Assembly: GCF_013344685.1 (NCBI RefSeq)
Contig: NZ_CP050137.1
Span: 1,802,001-1,866,000, forward strand
DNA: 64,000 nucleotides
From: Sphingomonas sp. CL5.1
GTDB taxonomy: Bacteria; Pseudomonadota; Alphaproteobacteria; Sphingomonadales; Sphingomonadaceae
Reading direction: 5' to 3'
Position numbers and translations under genes: made by a program. A model generated the notes under the pieces. It made no database searches, had not been told where the DNA came from, and saw only the letters and a program-made list of their open reading frames with translations. Positions 17,466 through 27,776 of the stretch are shown here, piece after piece (the stretch's first letter is position 1; the number at the start of each line of letters is the position of its first letter).

Positions 17466-20400
17466 ATGGCTGAGTACGCTCAAACCGGGCGCGTACGTGC
17501 GCGCCGCGCGCTGTTCATTGTATCATCGGCATTGTGCTCGAGTCTGGCTGCTCCCGCGCTTGCCCAGTCGACCCTTCCAGCGCCATTGCTTCGATCGACC
17601 ATAGATACCAATAACGTCGATCTTGCCAGCGGAACTCTGCAATTGTCTGGTGTGGATGTAGCTATCGGTGCAGGACACGCAACATTGTCAAATATCATGT
17701 ATTGGAGAGGCGGTCTTTCGTGGCAATCATCGTTTGATATGACATTGGCGAGCGGCGGAAATTCGATCATATTATATTTGAATGATTCGAAAAAGACATA
17801 TACGTTATCTGGGTCTATTTATATATCGGATCAGCAAGATGGCTCAACTATAGCCGCCGGTGCAACAAATTATACATACACAGCGTCTGATGGGACTTCA
17901 ATAATATTTGATAAAGTTGCTGGAGATTTATACGCTCCGGCGAGTAAAATAACAAATCCAGATGGATCTGTTATAAATATAACATACGAATTGGCAACAT
18001 TCGTAATATATTATGCCGGATATCCGCTAACCACTAAATATTCAAGAGTCACTTCGGTGGAAAATTCTGACGGATATCGTTTGAATATACAATACGTATA
18101 TCCCATTACAACTATTCCAGTAGAATGGGCCGGTCGTGCTATATCCGGGGTGACGTCGGTAAATACAAAAACAGGAAGCGCGGGACCATCGGCAAACTAT
18201 TCATACTCACCATATCCTCAGACGGCGACATCCATAACTGCGACGGATGCAGGTGGGCACACAACCGCTTATAGAATGAGCACTAAACAGGAGATTTTGG
18301 GGGTAAAGCGACCCGGAAGTGCAAGCGAAGATGTCACACTAACTTACGATACATCATCAAGAGTGACGAGTCTGACCAACGCGGCGGGGACGACAAGCTA
18401 CAGTTATGCTGACAGCGGATCGACGCGCACCACGACGGTGACCGATCCGCTGGGGCATGTCGCGACATATGTTTTCAACATGAACATTTCGCAAATGACC
18501 TCGCGCACCGATGCAACGGGCAAGGTGCTGACACGACAATACGACAGCGCGGGTCGACTTACCAAAAATATCGCACCTGAGGGTAATTACACCCAATATA
18601 CCTACGACGGCCGTGGCAATGTCACGGAACTGCGGCAGGTAGCCAAAGCGGGTTCGGGTTTGGCCGACGCGGTGAGCACGGCGGGCTATGATGCGACCTG
18701 TTCCAGCGCGGCGAAGTGCAACAAGCCGAACTGGACGAAGGACGCGAGCGGCAATCAAACGGATTATACTTATGATCTGGTAACCGGGAACATCCTGAAG
18801 GCGGAGGCTCCGGCGGCAACCCCGGGTGGCGCGCGGCCTACCGCGACCTATAGCTATACCACCGTCAACGGCGCGCAACTGCTCTCCAGCACCTCGACCT
18901 GCTCGAACGCCGCAACGTGTGTCGGGTCGGTCAGCGAGTCGAAGACGAGTCTGGGCTATAATGCGAATGGCTTGCCGACGACGGTCACCAGACAGGCTGG
19001 CGACGGCTCGGTGGTGGCGACCACGACGCTTGGCTATGACAATGTCGGCAACGTCACCAGCGTCGATGGCCCGCTCTCCGGTACCGGAGACACCGCCTAT
19101 TATCGCTACAATGCCGATCGCGAGGTCGTGGGAGTGATCGCCCCGGATCCCGATGGCGCGGGATCGCTCAAGCGGAAAGCGCTCCGCAACACATATGATG
19201 CCAAGGGCCGGGTGGTCCTTGCCGAACTCGGCACGGTGACCGACGCGAGCGATCCGGCCTGGACGGCATTCACACCATCCCGGCAGGTCGCGACCACCTA
19301 TGACGGCGTGGATCGACCGCTCAGCCAGACGGTGAGCGCTGGCGGCACGGTCTATGCGGTCAGCCAGAACAGCTACGATCATCAACGTCTCGACTGCACG
19401 GCGACGCGGATGAACAGCGCCGCGTGGGGATCATTGCCCGCTTCCGCGTGTACATTGCAGGCGACGGGCAGCGCCGGGCCTGATCGCGTCACCAAAATCA
19501 GCTACGACAATGCCGATCGCCAGACGAAGGTGACCACCGCCTATGGCACGGCGGAGGCTTCCGACGACGTAACCGTGAGTTATACCAGCAACGGCAATCA
19601 GGCGACGGTCGCCGATGCCAACGGCAATGTGACCTCATACGCCTATGACGGGTTCGACCGTCTGTCGCGGACGTGCTTCCAGGTGACGACGAGCGCGGCA
19701 TGCGCGAGCACGCCGGGAGACTATGAGCAGCTTGGCTATGACGCGAACGGCAATGTGACGAGCCGGCGGCTCCGGGACGGCAAGTCGATCGGGTTCGGCT
19801 ATGATGCGCTCAATCGCCGCACGTCGATGACCTTCGGCAATCCGGTCGATGTCTCGGATTCGAATGTCGCCTATGGCTACGACCTTCTTGGCCGTTTGAC
19901 GCTGGCGCAGGACGTCAATGGCCATAAGACGGGATACAGCTATGACGCGCTGGGACGCGGAACGAGCGAAAGCGGGGCCTGGGCGACGCTTTCGAGCCAG
20001 TATGATGTCGCCGGCCGCCGGACCCGCCTGACCTGGGATGACGGCTTCTTCGTCACCTATGAATATGATACCACTGGCAACATGACGGCGATCCGTGAGA
20101 ATGGCGGGTTCCTGCTCGCCAGTTACGGCTACGACGACCTCGGGCGTCGCGTTTCGCGGACGCTCGGCAATGGCACGTCGACGAGCTACGGCTATGACGG
20201 GGTCTCCCGCCTGACCGCGCTTAACCTCAACGGCGCATCCCAGCCGAATGCGATGACGTTCGGATTCAACCCGGCGGGGCAGATCAGTTCGCGTACGACC
20301 TCGAACGACGGTTTCGCATGGACCGGGGCGGCGAACGTCGATCGCCCCTATACCGTCAACGGCCTCAACCAATATACTGCTTCGGGAAGCGTGACCCCGA

Positions 20401-21529
20401 CTTACGACGGTCGCGGCAACGTGACCTCGGCAGGTGGCTCCGCCTATCTCTACAACAGCAAGAACCAGCTATCCGGCGCGAACGGCACCTATATCTATTA
20501 TGATCCTGCGGGCCGGATCGATCAGGTGACGCAATCGGGCCTGGCATGGGACTGGGATGGCAGCAGGCTGGTGACCGAGCATCAAGGCGGCGTGATCGCG
20601 AACGGTACGTGCACGGTGCCGGCGTGGATGAGCCGATCGTCGTCTATAGTGGCGCTGGTACCGGCAGCCGCACCTGGCTCGACGCCGATGAACGTGGCTC
20701 GATCGTCAGGATCACCGATGACGCTGGTAACGCGGTCGCGGTGAACAAATATGACGAATATGGCATTCCCGCGAGCGGCAATAGCGGGCGGTTCCAGTAC
20801 ACCGGACAGATCTGGCTTCCGGAGCTTGGATTCCAATATTCCAGGGCCCGCATGTACTCGCCTACCCTCGGCCGGTTCATGCAGACCGATCCCATCGGCT
20901 ACGCCGACGGCATCAACTGGTATAATTACGTCGGTGGAGATCCCGTCAATAGGAGCGATCCGAGCGGATTGGAAGGAATTCCGGATGTAGTTGTAACCGC
21001 AAACAGCCCTAGTACATTCGGCATGGATAATGGATACAATTTTTTACTTCCAATTTTCGTCTCGAGAGTTGAATATGGACTGAAAACAAATCTAGATGTA
21101 CAAAAACTCGTTGAAGAACATAAAAATGACAAACCGCCTCAAAAAGAGGCTCAGAAAGATGATGAGATCGGGCCAGATATTGTAGTGACTGCAATTGGAG
21201 CTGGCCCAAAACCCACGCCAAACTTTCTACCTCCGACGAATTCGCCAAGGTTTCCACCTGCAAATTTACCGCCTGGGCGCATAAGGGTCATGCCTCCTAC
21301 GGAGCAGTATCCAAATGGATACTGGGTTCAGACGAACGAATTAGGGCAACCTGTTGATCCGTCTACAGGAAAACCGCCGGCAAACGTGACTCGCGCTCAA
21401 GCTCGTGCTCAGACCCATGTCCCATTGCCGGCAAATACGCCTAGGAATTATTCTATACCTACAAATCTAAGCGTACTAGGTATACTCTGTTTCGCCGTTG
21501 GGATTTGCAACCCAACGCCGGCTTACTGA
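17466..21529 (+). pseudogene. RHS-repeat polymorphic toxin, broken by a one-base deletion before the core
   Basis: The first frame (17466-20744) has a Sec signal peptide ending APALA-Q and an N-terminal domain of unusually low GC (about 17650-18350). A long array of YD repeats (GYDALNRRTSMTFG, YDGFDRLSRT and others) follows. Near 20600 one G is missing, so the C-terminal part lies in another frame that continues [23 protein letters not shown], the core motif [19 protein letters not shown] and a variable tip to 21529. The tip is AT-rich, with [22 protein letters not shown] and THVPLP resembling C-terminal toxin domains of other RHS proteins. If the frameshift is real, the toxin tip is not made from this start. 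An immunity-like gene follows after 9 bases. Confidence 0.8.
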
Positions 21530-21538
21530 TGGGGCTAC

Positions 21539-21880
21539 ATGTATAAGATATCCGAAAATAACGTTCCCGTCTTTTTGATTGGGAGAGATCTTATCCAAGT
21601 TGGTCTTGGGCTTAACGATGTTGTTATGAATTTTGATAACAATTGCTCTATGACTATCATGTCTATCGATAGGTTTTCCGTGGAAAATAAGGATTTATTA
21701 GAAAGTGTTGTATCATTCGATGGAAAGTACATAGGGAAGGCGGTAAAAAAAGTAACGATAGGAGATCAATCTACCTTCTTCCTAACATTTGATGGGGGTG
21801 GCGTTGTTACGGTGGCCGATGATAGCGAGGACTACGAATCTGTTATCTTGCGGCATGGCAGCAGGACTTACTCAATATAA
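21539..21880 (+). CDS. Candidate immunity protein for the RHS tip
   Basis: A 113-residue acidic cytoplasmic protein with no signal peptide and no cysteine-rich motif. It is made largely of predicted beta strands (VPVFLIGRDLIQVGLG, FFLTFDGGGVVTVADD). Its GC content is far below the surrounding genes and equals that of the RHS toxin tip just before it. Position and composition are those of an immunity gene paired with the upstream tip. I cannot name a specific immunity family with confidence. Confidence 0.6.
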   Translation: MYKISENNVPVFLIGRDLIQVGLGLNDVVMNFDNNCSMTIMSIDRFSVENKDLLESVVSFDGKYIGKAVKKVTIGDQSTFFLTFDGGGVVTVADDSEDYESVILRHGSRTYSI

Positions 21881-21903
21881 GGCACTCTCGGCGATGGCGT
21901 TGA

Positions 21904-22800
21904 TATAACCGGGTTTCTCGACACTTTCCGATTGCCAACCTCACGATCCTGACCGGCGCTGCGACGACGATCAACCGCTATGACGAATACGGCATCCCGG
22001 CTGGCGGCAATGTCGGACGGTTCCAGTATACCGGCCAAACCTATATTCCCGAAATCGGCCTCTATTACTATAAGGCGCGCATGTACTCGCCCACCCTCGG
22101 CCGGTTCATGCAGACCGATCCCATCGGCTACGCCGACGGACTCAACTGGTATAATTATACCAAAGCCGATCCGGTGAACAACGTTGATTCCACTGGGACT
22201 CAGTCGAGGTATGTCTGCTCGGGTATAGATGACGGCAGCCCTCTAAATTGCTGGTATCAAGATGATGGATTGGATGGCAGTAGTTGGTTGAGTGGAGGAT
22301 TTCCTTCTTGGCTCTATGATGGTGAAAATGGAAATCCAGGTGAGGGTGGCACGGATACAGCGCCAAATCAGCAGCTGCAGAATGATAAGCGCAACTGTGA
22401 GCGTCCTCGCTCTTCGCTAGGTGATGTTGCGGATATTGCAGGACGGGTTTCGGACGCGACGGGTTACGGAGCTCTGGTGTCCCTCGGCCTTGGCGTCGCG
22501 ACCTCCGAAACTGGAGTTGGTCTTGGCTTCATTCCCGTTGCCGGCTTTCTTGGCCTCGTCTCAGCCGGGGCGGGAGCGGTGCAAGCAACCGCCCAGTATT
22601 TCGACGGCAACAAGCGGGGCGCCGCTGCTACTGCGCTCGGTGTCGGAGTTGGTCTGGCGGTTCCCAAGGGTGTCAGCGGCGCGATCAACGCAGGCAGGCT
22701 CTCGGGAACGGCTCGGATGTTGGCGACGCCGGAACGCTTAGCTCCTGAGGTGTATGGCACCCGCGCAGGCTCAGTTGCGCCAATCACTCTTTGTAATTGA
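21904..22800 (+). pseudogene. Orphan RHS C-terminal cassette
   Basis: The frame opens after a stop at 21901 and has no proper start. From about 21950 it reads the end of an RHS core ([55 protein letters not shown]). A different tip follows, with a hydrophobic glycine/alanine-rich pre-toxin stretch (GALVSLGLGVATSETG, LGFIPVAGFLGLVSAGAG). About 80 bases of the core repeat the upstream RHS gene almost identically. This is the layout of a displaced, silent tip that can be recombined onto the main gene. The first in-frame ATG, at 22081, falls inside the core. Confidence 0.7.
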
Positions 22801-22810
22801 GGGGCCGTTG

Positions 22811-23101
22811 ATGTTAGAGACTCTACTTATATTTTTTGTGTTATCTTCGGGTGTTTATTGGGCACCACAGGTCTTGCTCACAACATCCGGATCGGAACAT
22901 TTAACCGAGGCAAAAGCTAGAAGGAAGGTTTCCCTTCACCGCGTATTTTTTCTGTTGCAGGCGGCCTACCTAGTGATAACATTGTGGGTAGCGAACTGGG
23001 TCGAAGCTCCTCCAGAAAAGAGATTAACGATTAGCTTAGTTGCCCTCATTCCAATTGTTATAATATCAATGATTCAGCTTTATAATGTTACGAGGCGGTA
23101 A
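22811..23101 (+). CDS. Small membrane protein, candidate immunity gene of the orphan RHS tip
   Basis: 96 residues with three hydrophobic segments (LLIFFVLSSGVYWAPQVLL, FFLLQAAYLVITLWVANWV, LVALIPIVIISMIQLY) separated by basic loops. The composition is AT-rich like the tip before it. It begins 10 bases after the orphan cassette ends. Membrane immunity proteins usually pair with pore-forming or membrane-acting toxins, which would fit the hydrophobic region in the orphan tip, but this is inference from position. Confidence 0.55.
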   Translation: MLETLLIFFVLSSGVYWAPQVLLTTSGSEHLTEAKARRKVSLHRVFFLLQAAYLVITLWVANWVEAPPEKRLTISLVALIPIVIISMIQLYNVTRR

Positions 23102-23239
23102 TAGCCGCAAAAGGAGAACTTGGCCTGCACGAATGTCAATCGGCACGGGATATTGACCCTCGATTGGAGTGGGCCCCTTGGGGCGGACAGGATGGCTGAG
23201 CGGGATTGACCGGGTGGTCGGGCTTTTGGAGGATAGCCG

Positions 23240-23521
23240 ATGCGGACACACCGATCCCCCAGCGTCGAGTTCAAGCGCCAGGTCGCGCAGGAGTTGCTCG
23301 GCGGGGAGACGCTACACGGTTTGGCGAAGCGCCACGACATTTCGCGCAACCTGATCCGCGTTTGGGTCGAGAAGTACGAAGCCGGCGGGCTGGATGAGGA
23401 CGCGCGAGCCGCCGACCTTGTCCAGGAATATGAGGTACGCATCGCCGCGCTCGAGCGCCTCGTTGGCCGTCAGGCCCTCGAGCTGGAGTTTCTAAAAGGC
23501 TCCTTGCTGATGGTTGGTTGA
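23240..23521 (+). mobile_element. IS3-family OrfA fragment
   Basis: 93 residues of an IS3-type OrfA: a helix-turn-helix (FKRQVAQELLGGETLHGLAKRHDISRNLIRVW) followed by a leucine-zipper region (VRIAALERLVGRQALELEFLKG). The element's left flank starts at about 23130. The OrfA end is truncated and no OrfB (the DDE catalytic part) follows, so the copy cannot transpose. The frame runs into a hairpin at 23529. Confidence 0.8.
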
Positions 23522-23528
23522 AGTGATG

Positions 23529-23564
23529 CCAACATGTCTGGGGGCATGCACCCAGACATGTTGG
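23529..23564. repeat. Perfect 14-bp inverted repeat hairpin
   Basis: CCAACATGTCTGGG at 23529-23542 is complementary to 23551-23564, with an 8-base loop that contains GCATGC. No T tract follows on either strand, so it is not a standard intrinsic terminator. It sits exactly at the break of the IS3 fragment and beyond the 3' end of the minus-strand NTase-HEPN gene. Confidence 0.7.
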
Positions 23565-23633
23565 CCGGCGATCTCGGCGGGGGTCTTCCCGCCCGGCTGT
23601 GAGGCTTCATGCGAAACAGGGCGCGTGGTGCTT

Positions 23634-24548
23634 TCAGACAGCTCGCCGCAATTCCTCGATGCGGTCCGTGCATGTCGAATGTACCAGGCGTCCCAATTCC
23701 TCGATCTGCTCGGCGAGCCAGCGCAGCTCCTCTTCGCTGATCCGGTAATGTCTCGAGTAGCGTGCCTTCACATAGGCGTCCTTCAGCTTCTCGAAGCGCG
23801 CGCGTTCCTGCCGGTTTGCGCGGGGCCAGGCGTGGAACAGGCGAGGGGCGGCGCGTTCCGCCTGGGTGCGGAGGAAGGCGAGGTTGTGCACGTGCGGGGT
23901 GTAGAAGGTCATCACCAGCAGGACGCAGTGATAAAGCCTTTCCGTCGCCTGATGGAGGTTGAATGCGGCATCTCGATACTCGCCCTGCGATATGCAGAAC
24001 AAAAAGATTTTCTGTGAGCTTGTTGCGAGCGGAAACCACTCCTCAAAATATTCGATCGCCAACGCCAGCGCCTGTTCGGGCGTCTTAGGTTTCGGTGTCA
24101 AAAGTTCGCTGTCGTCAGCCTGGTAAAGCGCGATGCCGTCGCGAGCCACGTCCATGAAGAAATAGCGGCCGTGGGCGAGGCCGTCGTTCACTTCCTGGAG
24201 CGAATGGACAATGAAATTGACCGGCGTCTTGAGCGTGCCCGTGATCGCGCGTTCGCATGTTAACCGCTCCTCGGCGCGTTCCCAATAGGCAACGCGGTCG
24301 GTCAACTCCTTCTGGTTGACGATCACCAGCAGGTCGAAGTCGGACTGATAACCTTTCGCCGTGTGCGGTTCGTCCACCCAGCCGCCGCGCGCATACGAAC
24401 CGTACAGGATGACCTTCAGGATCCTGCCCATGCGGCGATTGCCGGTGGCCTGGCCATTCGCGTCCTCGAATTCCTCGAACAGGATCTGGACGACGCGCTG
24501 CAACTCGCGCTGCTTGGCTGCCGGGAGGTGGTCGAGTTCGGTCTTCAT
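23634..24548 (-). CDS. Nucleotidyltransferase-HEPN domain protein, copy 2 (intact)
   Basis: 304 residues. Residues 1-45 are helical (LPAAKQRELQRVVQILFEEFED). Residues 50-110 form the minimal nucleotidyltransferase, with GSYARGG and SDFDLLVIV supplying GSxxR and DxD. The second half is a HEPN domain, with TERLYHCVLLVMTFYTPHVHN and a C-terminal EEELRWLAEQIEELGRLVH helix. It resembles copy 1 at 16130 throughout except in residues about 180-205, where the two are unrelated. Members of this fusion family are cytoplasmic and suspected of regulating nucleotides or RNA in defence or toxin-antitoxin contexts. It is followed after about 12 bases by the PIN toxin pair on the same strand, coming from upstream. 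Confidence 0.8.
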   Translation of the reverse strand: MKTELDHLPAAKQRELQRVVQILFEEFEDANGQATGNRRMGRILKVILYGSYARGGWVDEPHTAKGYQSDFDLLVIVNQKELTDRVAYWERAEERLTCERAITGTLKTPVNFIVHSLQEVNDGLAHGRYFFMDVARDGIALYQADDSELLTPKPKTPEQALALAIEYFEEWFPLATSSQKIFLFCISQGEYRDAAFNLHQATERLYHCVLLVMTFYTPHVHNLAFLRTQAERAAPRLFHAWPRANRQERARFEKLKDAYVKARYSRHYRISEEELRWLAEQIEELGRLVHSTCTDRIEELRRAV

Positions 24549-24560
24549 CGAGCGTTCTTG

Positions 24561-24962
24561 TTAGCCCACGCTGCCGCCGGCGCGCGCATCCCCGACATCC
24601 GTTTTCGAGAAATCCTCACCCACGAAGAGTAGCGGGCAATCGCGGTCCATGGCGATTTCGTAGGCGAAACAATCGCCGAAATTGAGCCCGGCCGGATGGA
24701 CGCCCTTGCCCCAGCGACCATAAGCGTCCGCCGTTCGTTTCGCCGAGCCAGGGGTCACTGGCGCCACATCGAGGCCGAGGCCGTCAAGCAGCAGCGCCGC
24801 TTCCTCGCCGACATTCCGACGGCCGGCGACGATCAACGTCTCCGCGAGCGTGCCGGAAGAGATGACGATCTCATCTTCCGCTTCGATGACGGCGATACAG
24901 GAATCCGCCTCGGACTCGTTCATCAAAATCGCCATGATCGCCGAGGTGTCGATGGCGATCAT
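24561..24962 (-). CDS. vapC: PIN-domain ribonuclease toxin (VapC type)
   Basis: 133 residues with the PIN-domain acidic residues in place: Asp in MIAIDTSAIMAIL, Glu in GTLAETLIVA, and Asp in LNFGDCFAYEIA. VapC toxins are Mg-dependent RNases that cleave tRNA or rRNA and arrest growth when the antitoxin is lost. The ATG overlaps the antitoxin stop by four bases, so the pair is translationally coupled. The last ten residues are glycine-rich and may be a local extension. Confidence 0.88.
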   Translation of the reverse strand: MIAIDTSAIMAILMNESEADSCIAVIEAEDEIVISSGTLAETLIVAGRRNVGEEAALLLDGLGLDVAPVTPGSAKRTADAYGRWGKGVHPAGLNFGDCFAYEIAMDRDCPLLFVGEDFSKTDVGDARAGGSVG

Positions 24963-25216
24963 TCAGGCAAGCCCTCCTCGCCATAGAGGAAATCCTGGCT
25001 CCTCGCGGCGTCTGGGCCAGCCGTCACCTTGCCTGCGGCCGCTGCGCGCAGGGTTTCGAGGAGCCTCCGGCGCGATTCCCGGGTCACGGGCGATCTCACA
25101 GGCACCAGGCGCACCGCGGCCTGGCCGTGACGGGTAAGGATGATCTCGTCGCCGGACTCTGCGCGCCGGACGAGCTCGGTGAGCTGCCCTTTGGCGTCGG
25201 AGACGGAAATCTGCAT
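24959..25216 (-). CDS. Phd/YefM-family antitoxin
   Basis: An 85-residue antitoxin beginning MQISVSDAKGQLTELVRRAESGDEI, the Phd/YefM DNA-binding fold, followed by LTRHGQAAVRLVP and a C-terminal toxin-binding tail. The ATG at 25216 is chosen because the family starts there; the frame extends to 25246. It precedes and overlaps the PIN toxin gene by four bases. Such antitoxins usually repress their own operon. Confidence 0.87.
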   Translation of the reverse strand: MQISVSDAKGQLTELVRRAESGDEIILTRHGQAAVRLVPVRSPVTRESRRRLLETLRAAAAGKVTAGPDAARSQDFLYGEEGLPE

Positions 25217-25402
25217 TCTGTGACCTCGGAGCTTGGCGATGCGCATCGAGCGAAATGTGGACTATCTTGTGGTCCATTTCAATTGGTGAGATGCCGATCC
25301 CGCAAGAATTGCGGAAAAAGTCCGGTGGAGGGGGAGGTGGCGAGGAAAGTGGGAATTTCGTTCTCCGCTAATTGTGCTAGGATTGAGCCGGAAAGCACCA
25401 CT

Positions 25403-25858
25403 ATGTCGGAATCTCGTCACGACCCGATCCGCCCGGCGACGGAGCGCGAAGAACCCGAAATCCACCTCTCGGACTATTTCTGGCGTCCGCGGTGGGTGAA
25501 GCTTTGGTGGGCCAGTGCCGCGCTGGTCTGGATCGGCGTGGTCCTGCATTCGTGGCGTTTGATCGAAATGCCCTTTGACCCTGAAGGCGGATGGCAATTC
25601 TGGGTGACGATGGCGTTTCACCCGTTCTTCATCGTGCCGGTTCTCGGCTACCGACTGGCCTGGGCGTGGCGCCGTGACAAGGCGCTTTTTCCTTGGGATT
25701 CCGGCTATTCAGGCATGACGGAGGAGGACGACCCTATCGAATGCCTCTATGGCGGGCCCCGGATTGGTTTTCACCGACCGACCCATCTTTCCTATATGTC
25801 GGACCCGATGGATGTTAGGTCGCCCCTAAACCCCGCGAACCCGAGCAACCTTCAATAG
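25403..25858 (+). CDS. Small membrane protein associated with conjugation genes
   Basis: 151 residues. Two hydrophobic segments are visible, LWWASAALVWIGVVLHSW and FWVTMAFHPFFIVPVLGYRLAW, preceded by an acidic N-terminus (HLSDYFWRPRWVKL). A polar, proline-rich tail contains DDPIECLYGGPRIG. I do not recognise an enzyme fold. It lies tail to tail with the TraG fragment, 3 bases apart, and I believe similar proteins accompany conjugation gene blocks in sphingomonads, so a link to transfer functions is inferred. Confidence 0.6.
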   Translation: MSESRHDPIRPATEREEPEIHLSDYFWRPRWVKLWWASAALVWIGVVLHSWRLIEMPFDPEGGWQFWVTMAFHPFFIVPVLGYRLAWAWRRDKALFPWDSGYSGMTEEDDPIECLYGGPRIGFHRPTHLSYMSDPMDVRSPLNPANPSNLQ

Positions 25859-25861
25859 CGG

Positions 25862-27348
25862 CTAGCGTTTCTTGAACTCGGCATCGCCATCCCAGAAACC
25901 ATGGTCACTATCATCGGTGTGGCGGCCCGTCGCCAGAATCGCTCGTTGCTCAATACTAGTGATAGGCGCTGACCAATCGCTGATGCCGCGTCCAGAGGAG
26001 GATTGTTGAAGGTAGCGGTTCCTAAGGCCATCGGGCCCGAGAATCTGACGGCTAAGTTCGGTGGAAAATGCTCGGGCGGGGTCATGAGATTTTGATGACA
26101 CGCGTTCCGCACGGGCGATTGCTTCGCGCACGTCATAATTGACGATATCCATCGTTGCAGACACGTTTGTGGATATATTCCCCATATCAGTGCTGCTCAC
26201 CCCAATCTGTACCGCGGAACTTCCACTGTACCCCGCCGGGGTCTCGGCCGCATCGGCGGTTGCAGGTGCCCGAGATCCGCGTGATTTCCCCCCGGAGATA
26301 TGGCCGCCGACCTCCGTTCCTTGCGTCATTTGATGACCAGCACCTCGCGTAATCGAGCGGCTCCAGCCGGACTGGATCATGATCGCCTGCACATCGCGTT
26401 GGAGCGTATCGGCGACCTGGGGTTTCAGCCGCCAATTGCCGTTACGATCCATCTCGAAGCCGCCCCGCAGCCAGTTCTCCATCTGGCGGTGACCTTCGGC
26501 GCCACCACCGAGGAAATGCTCGATCGTGTCCGGGCCGGCCTGCTTGCCGGCCTCGAACCGCGTGCTGGTATCGCTGCGCGCCGATTGCTGGAAGTTTGCG
26601 CTGCTCGACACCAGCAGGTCATTGTCGGCGAAGCTGAGGCGCGCGTGCCCGCCATTGGCGAGCGCCCCGAACTGGCTCTCGTTGATGAACCCGGCGCTGT
26701 GGAACTGCTCGGCCTGCGCGGGTGTCAGATTCAGGCCGAGGTCGCCATTCTGCGCCAGCGCCAGGTCCCGCTTCGACATGGTGATGCCGTGGCTGCGCAG
26801 CAGGCCCTGCATCCGGGTCAGCCGTTCCTTCGCGACGATGCCGGTGATCCGTTCGTTGCGCGCGCGATCGGCGATCCCAGCCGAGCCTCCTTCCGACATG
26901 TCGACCTGGTTGCCGGCTGTCCGGCTCAGCGCCTGGATGAAGCTGTCGAGCCGCGCCGCCCCGCGTGTCGACACGCCGGCGGCCGACGCGCCCTCGGCAA
27001 ACCCGAAGTTCTCGGACTGCCGGCGCTGTTCGCCGATCCGCGCTGCCGAGCGCGTCCCGCTGGTGCCGACCTCGCGCTGGGCGTCGAGCTTCCCCGACCG
27101 CTCCGCGAAGTCGTAGCCCGCCGCCTCGCGCGTCCGCCCATAGACGCTGGTGCCCTCGCGCGCGGCTTCGGCCGTCGCCCCGTCCGCTGTGCCGACAGAC
27201 GTCGCCGCATTGTATCGCGCCAGGGCCCGCTCGACCTGCGCCTCGTTGCGGCCAGTGGAATGCGCGAGCTGGGTGATGGCGGTGCTGCGCGCTTCGCCGG
27301 AGAGCGCGTTGATGAAGGAGATCCGGCGCGCGGTCTCGGCAGCTTTCG
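25862..27348 (-). pseudogene. C-terminal part of a TraG-like conjugal transfer protein
   Basis: About 495 residues of a hydrophilic, Ser/Ala/Gln-rich domain, including ETARRISFINALSG, ERALARYNAATSVGTADG, FADNDLLVSSSANFQQSAR and a polar tail ending FWDGDAEFKKR. This corresponds to the periplasmic/cytoplasmic C-terminal region of TraG-type mating-pair stabilisation proteins of type IV secretion conjugation systems. The N-terminal membrane half is missing. The 5' end is joined near 27345 to an unrelated GNAT acetyltransferase gene, so it has no start of its own. It is a leftover of an integrative conjugative element. Confidence 0.7.
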
Positions 27349-27776
27349 TACCAGGCCGCGGCCTGATCGCCCTTCGCATCGATGATCAGGACAACTCCTC
27401 CCGCTTCTGCCGCGACCCGCAGGCACCGCCGGCCAGCCGCAAGCAGGAGCTGCCCACCGAGACCATGCCCGTGCAGATCCTTGTCCGTGGCGAGCCGGGC
27501 AAGCAGGAAGCCTTCGACGTCATGGCGCGGCCGGACCTTGGATACAATTGCCGGAATGCGGCCATAGCCGATCGAGGCCGGCGCGAGGCTGTAGAACCCC
27601 AGCACCCGGTTCGGATGAAGATTGTCGATCGCGCAGAATGTCTTGGCGCCGCCCGTCTCGTGATTTTGCCGCGCGTGCCTGGCGAGGAACGTGTTCAGGC
27701 TGGAGTCGCCACAATCGAAGTTCTTCCGGTAGTGCGATTTCGCGACCGGCTCCTCGTGCCATTCTGGAAGGGTCAT
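27345..27776 (-). pseudogene. GNAT acetyltransferase toxin (TacT-like), 3' truncated
   Basis: From ATG 27776 the frame reads SHYRKNFDCGDSSLNTFL, YSLAPASIGY and the acetyl-CoA-binding region LHGHGLGGQLLLAAGRR, then GGVVLIIDAKGDQAAAWYES. This is the TacT class of tRNA-acetylating toxins, which normally end some 25 residues later. Here it runs into the TraG fragment near 27345 and the frame then continues meaninglessly. The upstream antitoxin remnant ends in a TGATG overlap with this start, the usual TacA-TacT coupling. The catalytic Tyr (AAAWYES) is just retained, but the terminal strand is lost. Confidence 0.75.
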
